A stretch of 64,000 nucleotides of DNA from Fluoribacter dumoffii NY 23 (GCF_000236165.1 NZ_CM001373.1:1965642-2029641), one strand, 5' to 3'; counted from the first letter of the stretch, positions 45,273-54,599 are shown. Numbers and translations are program-made. The notes: a model not told the origin generated them from the sequence alone.

Positions 45273-45860
45273 ATGATAAAAAAAATAACTTTTATTTTAA
45301 TCCATTTATTCGCTTTCAATCTAAAAATCCATGCCGTTCCTACTGTAAATAATCTCCAAACTTTTTACAAAATTACCGGGGTTACCGAGCAAGAGTTGCG
45401 ACAACAACTCAATGATTTAGGCCCTATTTCCATGGGTAGACATTATGATGCGAAAACCTCCTGGTACATCAACTGGAACTATAAGTGGCGTACTGATAAT
45501 GAGAGGGAAAAAGGGTGTTATCTTACAGAAGTAAATGTAACCGCTGATATCGTTACCCTATTACCCGCATGGGAAAATAAAAATTATAGAAGTTCTGAAC
45601 CCAGGTTAAAATGGGAAAATTACCTTGCTAACCTGATTAGACATGAAGAAGGCCATGGGAATAATGGCAGGGAAGCTGCAGCTGAGCTGGAGGAAGCTTT
45701 ATTAAAGATTCCTCCCATGCTTTCTTGCGAACTACTGCAATCGGCCATTCAAAATACAGCTCAAAATATTATCAATCAGCATAACAACTGGGATGTAACT
45801 TACGATCTAACGACTCAACATGGTAAAACCCAGGGTGCCTACTTTCCTGGGACTGAGTAA
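45273..45860 (+). CDS. DUF922 periplasmic putative zinc protease
   Basis: A signal peptide (residues 1-21, ending KIHA-VP) precedes a DUF922 domain. The zinc-type HExxH motif is present in LIRHEEGHGNNG, and the family end YDLTTQHGKTQGA is clear, as is the early YDAKTSWYINWNY. Members are thought to be periplasmic metallopeptidases. It follows the L,D-transpeptidase gene on the same strand, so both may act on the cell wall or its proteins; that connection is inferred. Confidence 0.88.
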   Translation: MIKKITFILIHLFAFNLKIHAVPTVNNLQTFYKITGVTEQELRQQLNDLGPISMGRHYDAKTSWYINWNYKWRTDNEREKGCYLTEVNVTADIVTLLPAWENKNYRSSEPRLKWENYLANLIRHEEGHGNNGREAAAELEEALLKIPPMLSCELLQSAIQNTAQNIINQHNNWDVTYDLTTQHGKTQGAYFPGTE

Positions 45861-45921
45861 CTTGCCAGGCCAGGTAAGCCTGTAAGCCCCACCCAGAGCA
45901 GGCAGGACTTAAAACCAATGA

Positions 45922-47067
45922 TCAGGAGGGATAATTCATTGAACCGGCTACAGTGGGTTCTGCAAGTTGTTGTGGAGAAGTTATGAAAATATCCTTTACT
46001 TCTTCAGGCACTGGTCGATCCTCAGGATTGGGCGATATCATTTGGAGTAATCCCCCCACGATTTTTTCTCTATCAGAAGCCTCGACGTGGATAAGTTCGC
46101 TATCGAATGTACCCTTTTTATTGGCAAGATAAATACCTCTTATTCCTGATCGGGCACTAGGTATTACTCTTTGTCCACCCCAGATTTCAGCGAGAATGTG
46201 CCCTAAAGCAAACACATCACTTGCGGTACTGCTTCCATCACCCACAAAACGTTCGGGAGCCATATATAAAGGAGTCCCCCTTATTACTCCGCCAGCATCA
46301 TTCTTATGCACTTTTTTGGCAAATGCAAAATCTATAAAAGTAACCCTTGGCCGCTGGGGGCTTGAAAGATCAACCATTATATTCCTAAGTGATAAATCAT
46401 TGTGCACTAATCCCTTCATCTCTACCTGATCGATGTAGGCATTGATGATAGCGAGAGAAATTGCTTTTCGGGTTGCGGTGTCAAGCGGTTGTTTTGCATC
46501 CCCATACAAAAGATCATGTAACGTAGGTCCAGGTGCTTTTTTAATAAAAAAGTAAGCATAAAGCTCATTTTTATCTTTATAAAATACCGGCTCTTTTATA
46601 TTTAAATGTCCTGCTTGTCTGGTGCGTTTATATTCTTCTTTAATGCTTTTACGCCATTGTGCCTCTTCTTTATCTTTTTTAAAGAAAATGAATTTTCTAA
46701 CCCTTTCTTTTTGAGGCTTTAAATGTACGGGTATAAATTCCAACCCGCTTTCTTTAAAAATTAACTTACCTTCTATGTTGTCGACACTCGCAAATTTTCC
46801 GCTTCCAGCCCGAGTGTCCTTTATGACCTCAAAACATTCACTGATCCCGTCTTTTCTATGGCGCCAATTTAATTCATGAGTAAATTTAAATTTGAATTGG
46901 GCAAATGTATAAACAGTATCTTTCGAATATACTTCTGGACTCTCATCCCCCTCTAAAAAATCTATTAGGAACAAGCTCTGCTCTGGGGTTAAACAGGTTG
47001 GATTAATCGTAATTATGGATTCGCTAGATGGGTTAAACGGTGTTTCTGTTTCAGATTTTGACCTCAT
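45922..47067 (-). CDS. eukaryotic-like Ser/Thr protein kinase, putative effector
   Basis: The protein has a Gly-rich loop (AGSGKFASV), a candidate Lys in LIFKESG, the catalytic loop HNDLSLRN (Asp223 and Asn228 when counted from this start), the metal Asp in IDFAFAK in place of DFG, activation segment GTPLYMAPERF and the helix F region SDVFALGHILAEIW. All catalytic residues are kept, so it should phosphorylate proteins. It has no membrane segment, unlike bacterial PknB-type kinases, and resembles LegK-type secreted kinases. The frame is open to 47118, but the start at 47067 has AGAG upstream and avoids an uncharacteristic leader. C-terminus SPQQLAEPTVAGSMNYPS is compatible with translocation. 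Confidence 0.82.
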   Translation of the reverse strand: MRSKSETETPFNPSSESIITINPTCLTPEQSLFLIDFLEGDESPEVYSKDTVYTFAQFKFKFTHELNWRHRKDGISECFEVIKDTRAGSGKFASVDNIEGKLIFKESGLEFIPVHLKPQKERVRKFIFFKKDKEEAQWRKSIKEEYKRTRQAGHLNIKEPVFYKDKNELYAYFFIKKAPGPTLHDLLYGDAKQPLDTATRKAISLAIINAYIDQVEMKGLVHNDLSLRNIMVDLSSPQRPRVTFIDFAFAKKVHKNDAGGVIRGTPLYMAPERFVGDGSSTASDVFALGHILAEIWGGQRVIPSARSGIRGIYLANKKGTFDSELIHVEASDREKIVGGLLQMISPNPEDRPVPEEVKDIFITSPQQLAEPTVAGSMNYPS

Positions 47068-47239
47068 GGAATATCTCTTTGTACTAATAAATGAACCATA
47101 ATTATAAATAATAAGCATTAAGAAAATATTATGAACAAAAATTCAATCTAGAATGCATGGGCTGGAATGAAATAAAAGGTATGCAATTGCTCAATAAATG
47201 ATAAAATTATTTAACTGAGGATAATACCCTATTAACCTG

Positions 47240-48199
47240 ATGAACCATACCGATTTAAAACAAATTCTTTCCACCATTCATACCTTCGAAGATTATGAAC
47301 CATTGAAACAACAAATTGGCGAAGAGTTGGGAAAAGCGATTATTAATAAGCTTCAATTACCGAAATTGCCATTAATGCTTTTCCCTGAAGGGACAAATAT
47401 AGTTTTTTCCTATGGGAATAACGTCATTAAAATTTTTCCGCCATTTCATTTAAACCAATTTAAAAATGAACAAGCGGTGTTACGCCATGTGGATGGCAAG
47501 CTTTCCTTACAAACCCCTAAACTTGAGTATGAAGGGGAATTATGGGGCTGGCCTTATTTAATCATCACTAAACTCGAAGGAACCCTTTTGGAGAATCTTT
47601 GGGAAACCATGGCGCACGACAATAAAATGATCATCCTTCATGAATTGGGAATGCTCATTCGTGAAGTGCATGCCTTACCAACAGACGGGCTTGAGGGGAT
47701 GGATTGTTATTGGCCGCAATTTCTTGAAAAACAAATAGCCCAATGCGTCAAACACCATCAAGTCAAGGGTCTTCCAAAAACCTTACTGGAACAGTTACCA
47801 GCATATCTTGCTGCAGCTCGGGAAAACCTGCCCGAATTAAAAAAACCGGTTATCTTAACGGGTGAATATACCCCCATGAATTTCCTGGTTAAGCAAGTCA
47901 ATGGTGTTTGGCATATCAGCGGATTAATTGACTTTGGCGATGCCATGCTGGGTTTGCCTCAATATGATCTACTTGGCCCAGGAGCCTTCCTTATCCAGGG
48001 TAACAAACAATTACTGCAGACATTTTTGCTGGCTTATGGTTATTTGCCAGAGGAGTTGACCGACGCCTTGAGCAAGCAATTAACCGCATTAATGCTGCTC
48101 CACCAATACAGTAATTTGGACATCCAGGTGAGAATTCCAAACTGGAAAGAAAAGGTAAGTAACTTGCAAGACCTAGAAAATTTGGTATGGGGATTTTAA
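47240..48199 (+). CDS. APH-family phosphotransferase, altered catalytic loop
   Basis: The 319-residue protein has the aminoglycoside/hygromycin phosphotransferase fold: nucleotide-binding strands with Lys in NVIKIFPPF, hinge YLIITKLEG, and the metal Asp231 in LIDFGDAMLG. The catalytic HGDxxxxN motif reads TGEYTPMN (207-214): Asp is replaced by Glu209 while Asn214 stays. In this family changes at that Asp usually cripple transfer, but a few members tolerate Glu. It is divergent from the kinase gene at 47067 and converges on the LRR gene. Antibiotic resistance should not be assumed. Confidence 0.75.
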   Translation: MNHTDLKQILSTIHTFEDYEPLKQQIGEELGKAIINKLQLPKLPLMLFPEGTNIVFSYGNNVIKIFPPFHLNQFKNEQAVLRHVDGKLSLQTPKLEYEGELWGWPYLIITKLEGTLLENLWETMAHDNKMIILHELGMLIREVHALPTDGLEGMDCYWPQFLEKQIAQCVKHHQVKGLPKTLLEQLPAYLAAARENLPELKKPVILTGEYTPMNFLVKQVNGVWHISGLIDFGDAMLGLPQYDLLGPGAFLIQGNKQLLQTFLLAYGYLPEELTDALSKQLTALMLLHQYSNLDIQVRIPNWKEKVSNLQDLENLVWGF

Positions 48200-48206
48200 G
48201 CCACTG

Positions 48207-50990
48207 CTAACCACACCCGGCTTTACCGTGTGAGGTGGCGTGTTGGGCATCGACGAGCTCATCCAAAATGTGTTTTATCTGCGGTTCTTTATTGAGATTG
48301 GCAAGGATATTAGCGAACGTGGTGGAGGTAGGGCTGTTAAAGACTGCCCTTACCGCCATTACCTGCATGTTTTCATCCGGGTCCGGTTCCATTGCAGAAA
48401 TTCTTTTAATTTCCAATATATTTTTTACAATATTTAATTCATTATTAAAGTCGATTCGCCTCAAGATATTTCTTAACTCTTTGATATATGCGGGTGGAAC
48501 ATCTTTTGTATTCCAAAATAAAGGATGTGATAATAAATTATGAACTGCATTGATATTGGATTGCCGATCGAGCGGATCAATTTTCATCACCCCAAGGTGT
48601 AACCGTGATAGCAGGGCAGGATCGTCTTTTGCAGATTGTTGCGTTATGCTTTTTATGTACTTTACTCCGTCAATAAAAGACATATGGGTTCCATCATAGA
48701 ACTTCATTGCCTTATTTAATTTAATACACAGCTGGGGAGCAGATAGTTTTTCATATTCTCCCTTGTTCGGGTCGAAAAAGGAAAAGGTATTGTCTGAATT
48801 CTTTTTTATCAACATACTATGACCTTCCATTTTTCCCAGTGATTTACTAAAAACCATAAATTTTATGTAACCACCTACCTCCAATTCATTTAATTTGGCT
48901 GTAAGTAATTCAGGATCAATCTCTTTGCCATTTCGGCTCACATCAGATAAAGAAAAAAGAGCATAAGGATATTTATTAAATAGGTATGCTTTAATTTTTT
49001 CGGCATTACTGCTTCTGTCCAAAATATGACTGCTCAATACCCATTCATTATTTAAATGGTATATACCCGCCATTAACTGAATATCATTAATATTTTGCGG
49101 TAAAATCGGTTTCAAATCACTTTCATATCCAGACTCATCCTGAGAAGTAAAATTCATTAAATCTTCTTTAATTATATAGTTACAAATTAATTCACAAAGA
49201 CCTGAAAATCTCTTTCTCATCAATTCCACAGAATCATAACGGCTAAGTTTCGGAATAAAATCGTCCTGGTTGTAATATTTTTTTATCTTTACTGCAGGTG
49301 AATTTGAAGTATTCCCCATATCTTTAGCATTATTCCGCGAAACAATTTGGCTAGTTAAGAAATCCAAAACATATTTAACACATGCAATCTCCTCTTCAGG
49401 TATAGGTTGTTTATCATTGACTCTTAAAAGAGCATTTTGCAGATTATGGAATAGCTCCTTCTCGTTTTCTTCAAGAGAAGCACTATTTACATAGTTATCT
49501 ATCTCCTGAAGTAATAGTGGCCGGAGTTCGATTAACAGAGGAAATCCCTTGAAATAAAGATCAATAAAATTTAATAGATTTTGCTCTGGACTAGGATTTT
49601 TGTGCAGCTGTTCTTCCAATTTGTGTTTGATCGTTTCGAGTGAAACCTTGTAGATTGTTGCAAGGGGTTGGGGATGCCATGTCTTTTCCTCGGCATTATA
49701 AAATTCATACCTCATATCTCCCAGTACTTTGAGCATTCCCTGGAGATCCCCGGCAGCTTCTGCTTCACGTAACACAACGAGATAATTCCTTTTTATACGG
49801 TAATTTCTTTGCAATAGTTCCTTAAGTGTTTCCCAGCTTCCATCTTTAATAATAGCTGAACAGTCAATAGAGGTAATGCTAATATTATTCTTCAAACCCT
49901 CACATAATCCCTGAACCGAATCAAACGAATTGTCTGTTAAATCAAGATGTACAAGGTTATTGTTTTTGACCAGTGCGTCGCCTAAAGTCTTCAATCCTTC
50001 ATTACCAATTAGATTTCTTCTTAATGACAAAGAAGCCAGTGAATGGTTGGCGGCCAATGCACTTCCCAAATTCGACATATCCGCATCCTCTATCCCGTTA
50101 CCATCTAATACCAGGTGCTTTATGGAAGGGCTGTTCCTAAGAATAGTGGAAATTAATTCATATTTGTGAGGATAAAGTCCATTAGAAGCAAAATCCAGAT
50201 GAGTTAGGCCGGGATGGGTGCTTATAGCTTCTGCTAGCTGCTCCAATGGAGACTGTGCACATGAATCCAGGCAACAACCACTCAACCTTAAATTAGCTAA
50301 ATTTCTATTCCTTTTTAACCCCTCGATTAAATGAATTAAACTCTCACCTTCATGAAACCCGTTCATGGACATATCCAATTTCACTAATGAGTCATTTCCT
50401 TGCAAAAAATGGGTTAATATCTCATCAATTTCCAGAAAACAATTCCTCATCTCCAGTTCTTGCAATGACTCAAGAGCCTTTAGTCCTTGAAAGAGATAGC
50501 CCGTAATTTTTTCAAGCCTACACTCGTTCAGTTTGATTCTTTTTAAATTTTTATTATCATATATGGCCATAGCAATTGGGATTACACCCTCCTGTTCAAG
50601 ACCCGTGGAAGTTAAATCCAGGGTCTTTAAAGTCGAATTTAGCTTTATCATTTCCGCAATCGCTTCCGCATCCTCAACGTGAAGGAAATTGTTTTTTAAA
50701 TTCAGAGTTTTTACATGGGTATTCATGGATAAAGCATGCATCAGTAGTTTTATAAACTCCCGCGATTCATCTCTGTCTGGTAAATGAGTACAGGACAGAT
50801 GGGCTACCGAAGTATTGTTAGCCAGGGTGGGTATTATCTCTTTCCATAAAGCTAAATTCTTATCAAGTTCAGATAAATCTAAACTGACATTCGTCTTCTG
50901 CAAATTTTGCATGATTGAGGACTTACCAGAATACTGCTCAAAATATCGGTTTAAAAGAGATTCAAAAAACAACATTTGTGCAGTAAACAT
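48207..50990 (-). CDS. RI-type leucine-rich repeat protein with papain-like C-terminal domain
   Basis: Residues about 60-385 contain about ten ribonuclease-inhibitor-type repeats (for example LKTLDLTSTGLEQEGVIPIA, then SLASLSLRRNLIGNEGL). Residues 390-570 are helical. Residues about 590-770 carry a possible papain-like triad in order: Cys599 in RFSGLCELICNYI, His724 in MEGHSMLIKK and Asp740 in FSFFDPNKGEY, as in YopT/C58-type peptidases. The rest is helical. It has no signal peptide. RI-type LRRs are a hallmark of Legionella LegL effectors, where they recognise host proteins; a catalytic tail would give a targeted enzyme. The triad is a pattern call, not proof. Confidence 0.75.
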   Translation of the reverse strand: MFTAQMLFFESLLNRYFEQYSGKSSIMQNLQKTNVSLDLSELDKNLALWKEIIPTLANNTSVAHLSCTHLPDRDESREFIKLLMHALSMNTHVKTLNLKNNFLHVEDAEAIAEMIKLNSTLKTLDLTSTGLEQEGVIPIAMAIYDNKNLKRIKLNECRLEKITGYLFQGLKALESLQELEMRNCFLEIDEILTHFLQGNDSLVKLDMSMNGFHEGESLIHLIEGLKRNRNLANLRLSGCCLDSCAQSPLEQLAEAISTHPGLTHLDFASNGLYPHKYELISTILRNSPSIKHLVLDGNGIEDADMSNLGSALAANHSLASLSLRRNLIGNEGLKTLGDALVKNNNLVHLDLTDNSFDSVQGLCEGLKNNISITSIDCSAIIKDGSWETLKELLQRNYRIKRNYLVVLREAEAAGDLQGMLKVLGDMRYEFYNAEEKTWHPQPLATIYKVSLETIKHKLEEQLHKNPSPEQNLLNFIDLYFKGFPLLIELRPLLLQEIDNYVNSASLEENEKELFHNLQNALLRVNDKQPIPEEEIACVKYVLDFLTSQIVSRNNAKDMGNTSNSPAVKIKKYYNQDDFIPKLSRYDSVELMRKRFSGLCELICNYIIKEDLMNFTSQDESGYESDLKPILPQNINDIQLMAGIYHLNNEWVLSSHILDRSSNAEKIKAYLFNKYPYALFSLSDVSRNGKEIDPELLTAKLNELEVGGYIKFMVFSKSLGKMEGHSMLIKKNSDNTFSFFDPNKGEYEKLSAPQLCIKLNKAMKFYDGTHMSFIDGVKYIKSITQQSAKDDPALLSRLHLGVMKIDPLDRQSNINAVHNLLSHPLFWNTKDVPPAYIKELRNILRRIDFNNELNIVKNILEIKRISAMEPDPDENMQVMAVRAVFNSPTSTTFANILANLNKEPQIKHILDELVDAQHATSHGKAGCG

Positions 50991-51161
50991 GGCTAAACAC
51001 CTTCCCGATAAATCCTACATTTTAGTATAGAAGAATTTAAACAGTTGAATGCCATTAGGTCTAAGGGAAGCTCGGAGCTATAAGAGATGGACTGAAAAAA
51101 AGATAGGTGCGCACAGGATAATTTTTTTAATAAAATTGTTTTCCATGGTAGACTTTAAGCA

Positions 51162-51207
51162 TGAGGACGACCTCATTGAGTAGCATCTTTCATTCTGGAC
51201 GGCCAGA
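51162..51207 (+). ncRNA. guanidine-II riboswitch (mini-ykkC)
   Basis: Two small hairpins with the diagnostic ACGR loops stand just upstream of sugE: TGAGG-ACGA-CCTCA (51162-51175) and TCTGG-ACGG-CCAGA (51194-51207), 18 bases apart. This pair of stems is the signature of mini-ykkC, which binds free guanidine and frees the ribosome site to turn on expression. The Shine-Dalgarno AAGGA lies at 51215-51219, eight bases after the second stem, and the ATG follows at 51227. The match in motif, spacing and target gene is convincing. Confidence 0.9.
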
Positions 51208-51226
51208 TTATTAAAAGGAATATAAA

Positions 51227-51541
51227 ATGGCCTGGGTATATTTATTTTTCGCCGGATTACTTGAAATTGTTTGGGCATATTACATGAAACAATCTTCAGG
51301 TTTCACCAAATTAAATCCCTCTATCATCACCTTCGTGGCAATGATTTTGAGTTTTCTTCTTTTGTCCCTTGCCATGCGTCAGCTTTCTTTAGGTACCGCT
51401 TATGCGATTTGGACAGGGATAGGTGCAGTCGGGGCGTTTTTAGTCGGAATATTCGTCCTGGGAGAACCTGCCCATAGTTTAAGAATAATTGCCGGGTTAT
51501 TCATTATCTCGGGATTGATTTTAATGAAAATCTCCGGCTAA
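51227..51541 (+). CDS. sugE: SMR-family guanidinium exporter SugE/Gdx
   Basis: The 104-residue protein has four membrane helices and the small multidrug resistance layout, with the essential Glu13 in LLEIVWAYYMKQSSGF and the Gdx-type WTGIGAVGAF in helix 3. The Gdx subtype swaps guanidinium for protons and does not export broad drugs. A guanidine-II riboswitch lies directly upstream, which independently supports guanidinium as substrate. It is monocistronic; an AGAGGG/CCCTCT dyad about 10-50 bases after the stop may help end the transcript. Confidence 0.95.
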   Translation: MAWVYLFFAGLLEIVWAYYMKQSSGFTKLNPSIITFVAMILSFLLLSLAMRQLSLGTAYAIWTGIGAVGAFLVGIFVLGEPAHSLRIIAGLFIISGLILMKISG

Positions 51542-52017
51542 CGGATTTTGGATGCCCTCTGATTTTCCCTGAACATTCGTTTAGCTGGAAAAGAGGGATC
51601 TGGTGGTTCGATATCTTACCAGGCTTTTCCTCCTCTTTGCATTCTAAGGATCAAAGTCTACAAACCCCTCCAATAAAGAAGCCCCCACTCCTTTTTTAGC
51701 AAGCGGGGAAGAATTAGATTTTGAAAAAATACCAAATTGGGTCATGCCTTGCATCAGGGGAGGCTCAATACGAAACCCTCCAATAAGGAATCTTGCGGGC
51801 TGAGGTCAAGGTAAGCATACAGATTTAGTTTATTTTTACTATTTTGATTATTTCTGATGGGAATGTGTTTTGGCTTATTTTTTCGGTGGCTACTGGCAAT
51901 GGACTCAAGAAGATACCCAGTGCATAGCGCATGCAATTTATTATTTTGTCAGATACTTATTCAATGATATTATTTTTGTCCTTAATTTATCTGTAAATCA
52001 TATAATAGGAAAATAAT
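51542..52017. repeat. intergenic region with degenerate repeated segments
   Basis: AACCCCTCCAATAAAGAAG (near 51664-51682) and AACCCTCCAATAAGGAATC (near 51774-51792) are similar segments about 110 bases apart. Read on the minus strand both give SLLEGFV-like text, the look of a translated dispersed repeat, not a gene. They may be worn copies of an intergenic repeat family. No supported coding sequence was found. Confidence 0.35.
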
Positions 52018-52230
52018 ATGAAAATAAAAGGCGGAGATTCCAATAAAAAATTTCAAAGTACATTTTTTAAGCCACAAGTGAAGGGAAATGAGCTTAATAA
52101 AGAATTTCGGGCTGCTGAGAAAAATCGAAATAAATTTTGGTCAGGTCAGAACAATTGCTCAAATATTATCGAGTCAGATGAAACCCTGGCATTAAATGCT
52201 GTCGCATTGATGTCTTCTTATTTAAAATAA
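52018..52230 (+). CDS. small hypothetical protein, 70 residues
   Basis: The frame starts MKIKGGDSNKKFQSTFFKPQ and is highly charged, with a predicted C-terminal helix ALNAVALMSSYLK. AGGA lies eight bases before the ATG. It is isolated between sugE and the methyltransferase. Its polar, basic nature would suit a small effector or nucleic-acid-associated protein, but I recognise nothing. The ribosome site and codon content give modest support. Confidence 0.45.
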   Translation: MKIKGGDSNKKFQSTFFKPQVKGNELNKEFRAAEKNRNKFWSGQNNCSNIIESDETLALNAVALMSSYLK

Positions 52231-52265
52231 AACGTTTAAAAATAAATTAGAGAAAACACTGTTGT

Positions 52266-52332
52266 AGCCTGTTTGCTTCCAAGGGGTAAACTCCCGCAAT
52301 TGGCGAGGGAATTACTTGCAAGCAAAAGGCTA
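52266..52332. repeat. imperfect palindromic element, REP-like
   Basis: AGCCTGTTTGCTT at the left pairs with AAGCAAAAGGCT at the right, and inside them CCCGC and GCGAGGG form a second stem around AATT. The whole is about 65 bases long and would fold into a long hairpin. AGCCTGTTTGC recurs at 63961-63971 near the window end. Confidence 0.45.
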
Positions 52333-52411
52333 GGATTGCCTCACATGTCCTATATGATTATCATTTTTTTTCAGTGCCTTTTGAAATGTATGTTGCAAAA
52401 TAAATTAAATA

Positions 52412-53035
52412 ATGTCTTTTACTTATAATTACAAACAACCTGACGAATATCATTTTAGTCTTGATTCAATTCAGCTTGCCCAATTTGTCGCAACCCACTT
52501 GAAATTCCACCCCGCGCCTGGATCTTTACGCATATTGGATCTCTGCGCAGGCTGCGGAGTCATTGGGATGGAATTATCATGGCATCTTCAGGCAATCCGG
52601 CAGATTGATTTTGTGGAGATTCAGGATATTTATACTGAATATTTTTATCAAAACCTGGCTCATATCAATCGCCCGGAATTGCAATTCCGCTGGCATCTTT
52701 TAAATTATGAGGAATTACATACTAAAAAATGGGAGGGACGATTTGATCTCATTATCAGTAACCCACCCTATTTTCAACCAGGTCATGGAGTGCTTTCCCC
52801 ATCCGAATTTAAAAATCGGTGCCGATTTTTTTTAGACAGCTCTTTTCAAAGTTATATCCAAGCACTTGAAAACTCTCTTGCAGATGCAGGGAGGGCTTAC
52901 TTTTTATTACGCCCCTTGGAGCATCATGGTATTGATCTGTTTGCTGACCTACACAAACTACTGAAGGAAAAACCTGTCGCGATAAAAAAAATTGCTCGTA
53001 TCCGCAGTACTGATCTCATTTTATTAGAAAAGTAG
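52412..53035 (+). CDS. TrmN6-like tRNA1(Val) A37 N6-methyltransferase
   Basis: The protein has the class I methyltransferase fold with SAM motif ILDLCAGCGVIG (residues 41-52), acidic motif II VEIQ, and the N6-adenine catalytic motif ISNPPYF (NPPY at 117-120). Layout and length (207 residues) match the TrmN6/YfiC group, which methylates A37 of valine tRNA1, although related small methyltransferases act on other substrates. The ribosome site is weak. It is followed by the ProP-type transporter after 160 bases. Confidence 0.82.
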   Translation: MSFTYNYKQPDEYHFSLDSIQLAQFVATHLKFHPAPGSLRILDLCAGCGVIGMELSWHLQAIRQIDFVEIQDIYTEYFYQNLAHINRPELQFRWHLLNYEELHTKKWEGRFDLIISNPPYFQPGHGVLSPSEFKNRCRFFLDSSFQSYIQALENSLADAGRAYFLLRPLEHHGIDLFADLHKLLKEKPVAIKKIARIRSTDLILLEK

Positions 53036-53195
53036 GTAGGGATTTGTATTAGAAAAATTAACTTCCAAATCAATTTCACCCATGATTGCAAAGTGGTAAA
53101 AACGTTAATTTTTATTGACTTATTATCTATGAGTATCAATATAGAAAGACGGATGTTTGTCTAACCACTCACATGAATCATGTTTAGGCCCCTTA

Positions 53196-54512
53196 ATGGA
53201 CAAGAAAGAGATATTAATTTCAACAATTGGAAACACCATAGAATGGTTTGATTTGGGGATATTTATCTTTATGGTTCCAATCATTGGACCTAAATTTTTT
53301 CCTCAGGATGCAGCAATCAGTTCAACTATTGAAGCCTTGATTGTATTTGCAATCGGGTTTTTATGCCGCCCTGTTGGCGGTATTTTGTTCGGCTATTTGG
53401 GTGATACGCAAGGCCGGGCAAAAACATTAAGAATTTCCATTTTAGTGATTACTCTGTCCACACTTTCTATTGGCCTTATTCCTTCTTATGAAGAGATAGG
53501 AGTCAGCGCTTCTATTATCTTTATCCTGTTAAGGTTACTGCAGGGATTATCTATAGGCGGTGAATACAGCGGCACCATGATTTACCTTGCAGAATCTGCT
53601 TCACCAAAAAATCGGGGATTTATTACCAGCTTCGCAGCCAGTGGAGCAAACCTTGGTTTTTTGTTTGCAACCGTTATTTTTATGATGATGAATTGCTTAT
53701 GGACTGCGGAAACCATTAATGAATGGGCCTGGCGAATCCCGTTTCTTATAATAGGCCTCCCTGGCTCCCTAATTATATTTTATCGCTTTCAATTACCCGA
53801 AACTGCGGTGTACTCCGCTTTGAAATCAATGCATCAGCTGGAACAGGTCCCCCTTCTTACTGCCATGAAATTCGCGCCTCTCCAGCTCATAAAAATTTTG
53901 GGCCTTACCTGCATGAGCGCCTCTTTTTATTATTTTTTTGTGCTGTATATCACAACTTATGTGGAGCATTATTTGGGATTTTCAAAAGATTTGGCCTTGA
54001 TTTTTCAAAGTGCGGTGTTAGTTATCATGTTGTTTGCAATCCCGGTAGGAGCGATTTTCGGCGATTACTACAGCCGGAAAAAAATGATGATAATAACCAC
54101 ATCAATCATGCTTCTGTTTATTTTCCCTTGTTATTATTTATTCCAATCACAATCCTTATTATTAACGGCTTTAGGGATTGGGATAGCTACTATGATTAGT
54201 TCCTTCGATCAAGGGAATACTTTAACGGCAATTGTTGAGAATTGCCCGGAAAATGTTCGGTACAGCGGCATAGCATTCGCCTATAATTTGGGAAACGCGC
54301 TCTTCGGCAGCACCATTCCTCTCTTTGCCACTCTGCTTATTGAATACATCAGTCCCATTGCACCTTATTATTATTTATTTTTTATGACTCTGATTGGTTT
54401 GACTACCATTATGACTTTACTTTCAAAAAACCAATCCATGAGCTCCGTCTTGAGTCCTGATACCCTCAATTCACAGGATGCGCCTCCAAGTTATGCCCCA
54501 CAACCTGATTAG
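53196..54512 (+). CDS. ProP-type MFS transporter (metabolite:H+ symporter)
   Basis: The carrier has 12 predicted membrane segments and the hallmark of the metabolite:H+ symporter family, IGNTIEWFDLGIFIF, followed by RPVGGILFGYLGDTQGR and RLLQGLSIGGEYSG. The group takes up proline, betaine, citrate, alpha-ketoglutarate or shikimate; substrate cannot be decided. The frame is open from a TTG at 53157, but the ATG at 53196 has AGG eight bases upstream and begins just before the first helix. The tail is rich in Ser/Pro and shorter than in E. coli ProP, which has a coiled coil. Confidence 0.85.
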   Translation: MDKKEILISTIGNTIEWFDLGIFIFMVPIIGPKFFPQDAAISSTIEALIVFAIGFLCRPVGGILFGYLGDTQGRAKTLRISILVITLSTLSIGLIPSYEEIGVSASIIFILLRLLQGLSIGGEYSGTMIYLAESASPKNRGFITSFAASGANLGFLFATVIFMMMNCLWTAETINEWAWRIPFLIIGLPGSLIIFYRFQLPETAVYSALKSMHQLEQVPLLTAMKFAPLQLIKILGLTCMSASFYYFFVLYITTYVEHYLGFSKDLALIFQSAVLVIMLFAIPVGAIFGDYYSRKKMMIITTSIMLLFIFPCYYLFQSQSLLLTALGIGIATMISSFDQGNTLTAIVENCPENVRYSGIAFAYNLGNALFGSTIPLFATLLIEYISPIAPYYYLFFMTLIGLTTIMTLLSKNQSMSSVLSPDTLNSQDAPPSYAPQPD

Positions 54513-54599
54513 TTAATCAGAAATTAAATTGGGTAAGTAAAGTGCAGATCCTTTGCAAAAAAACAGCTCATCTTTGTTGAACCACACTCAAGGGCCTTT

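Noticed and set aside
47240..48199. Calling the APH-like gene an aminoglycoside or hygromycin resistance gene
   Set aside because: The catalytic Asp is replaced by Glu and nothing in the context points to a drug substrate.
51754..51936. 60-codon minus-strand frame after sugE
   Set aside because: It ends in the repeated SLLEGFV-like text seen twice in this gap, which looks like a dispersed repeat and not a gene.
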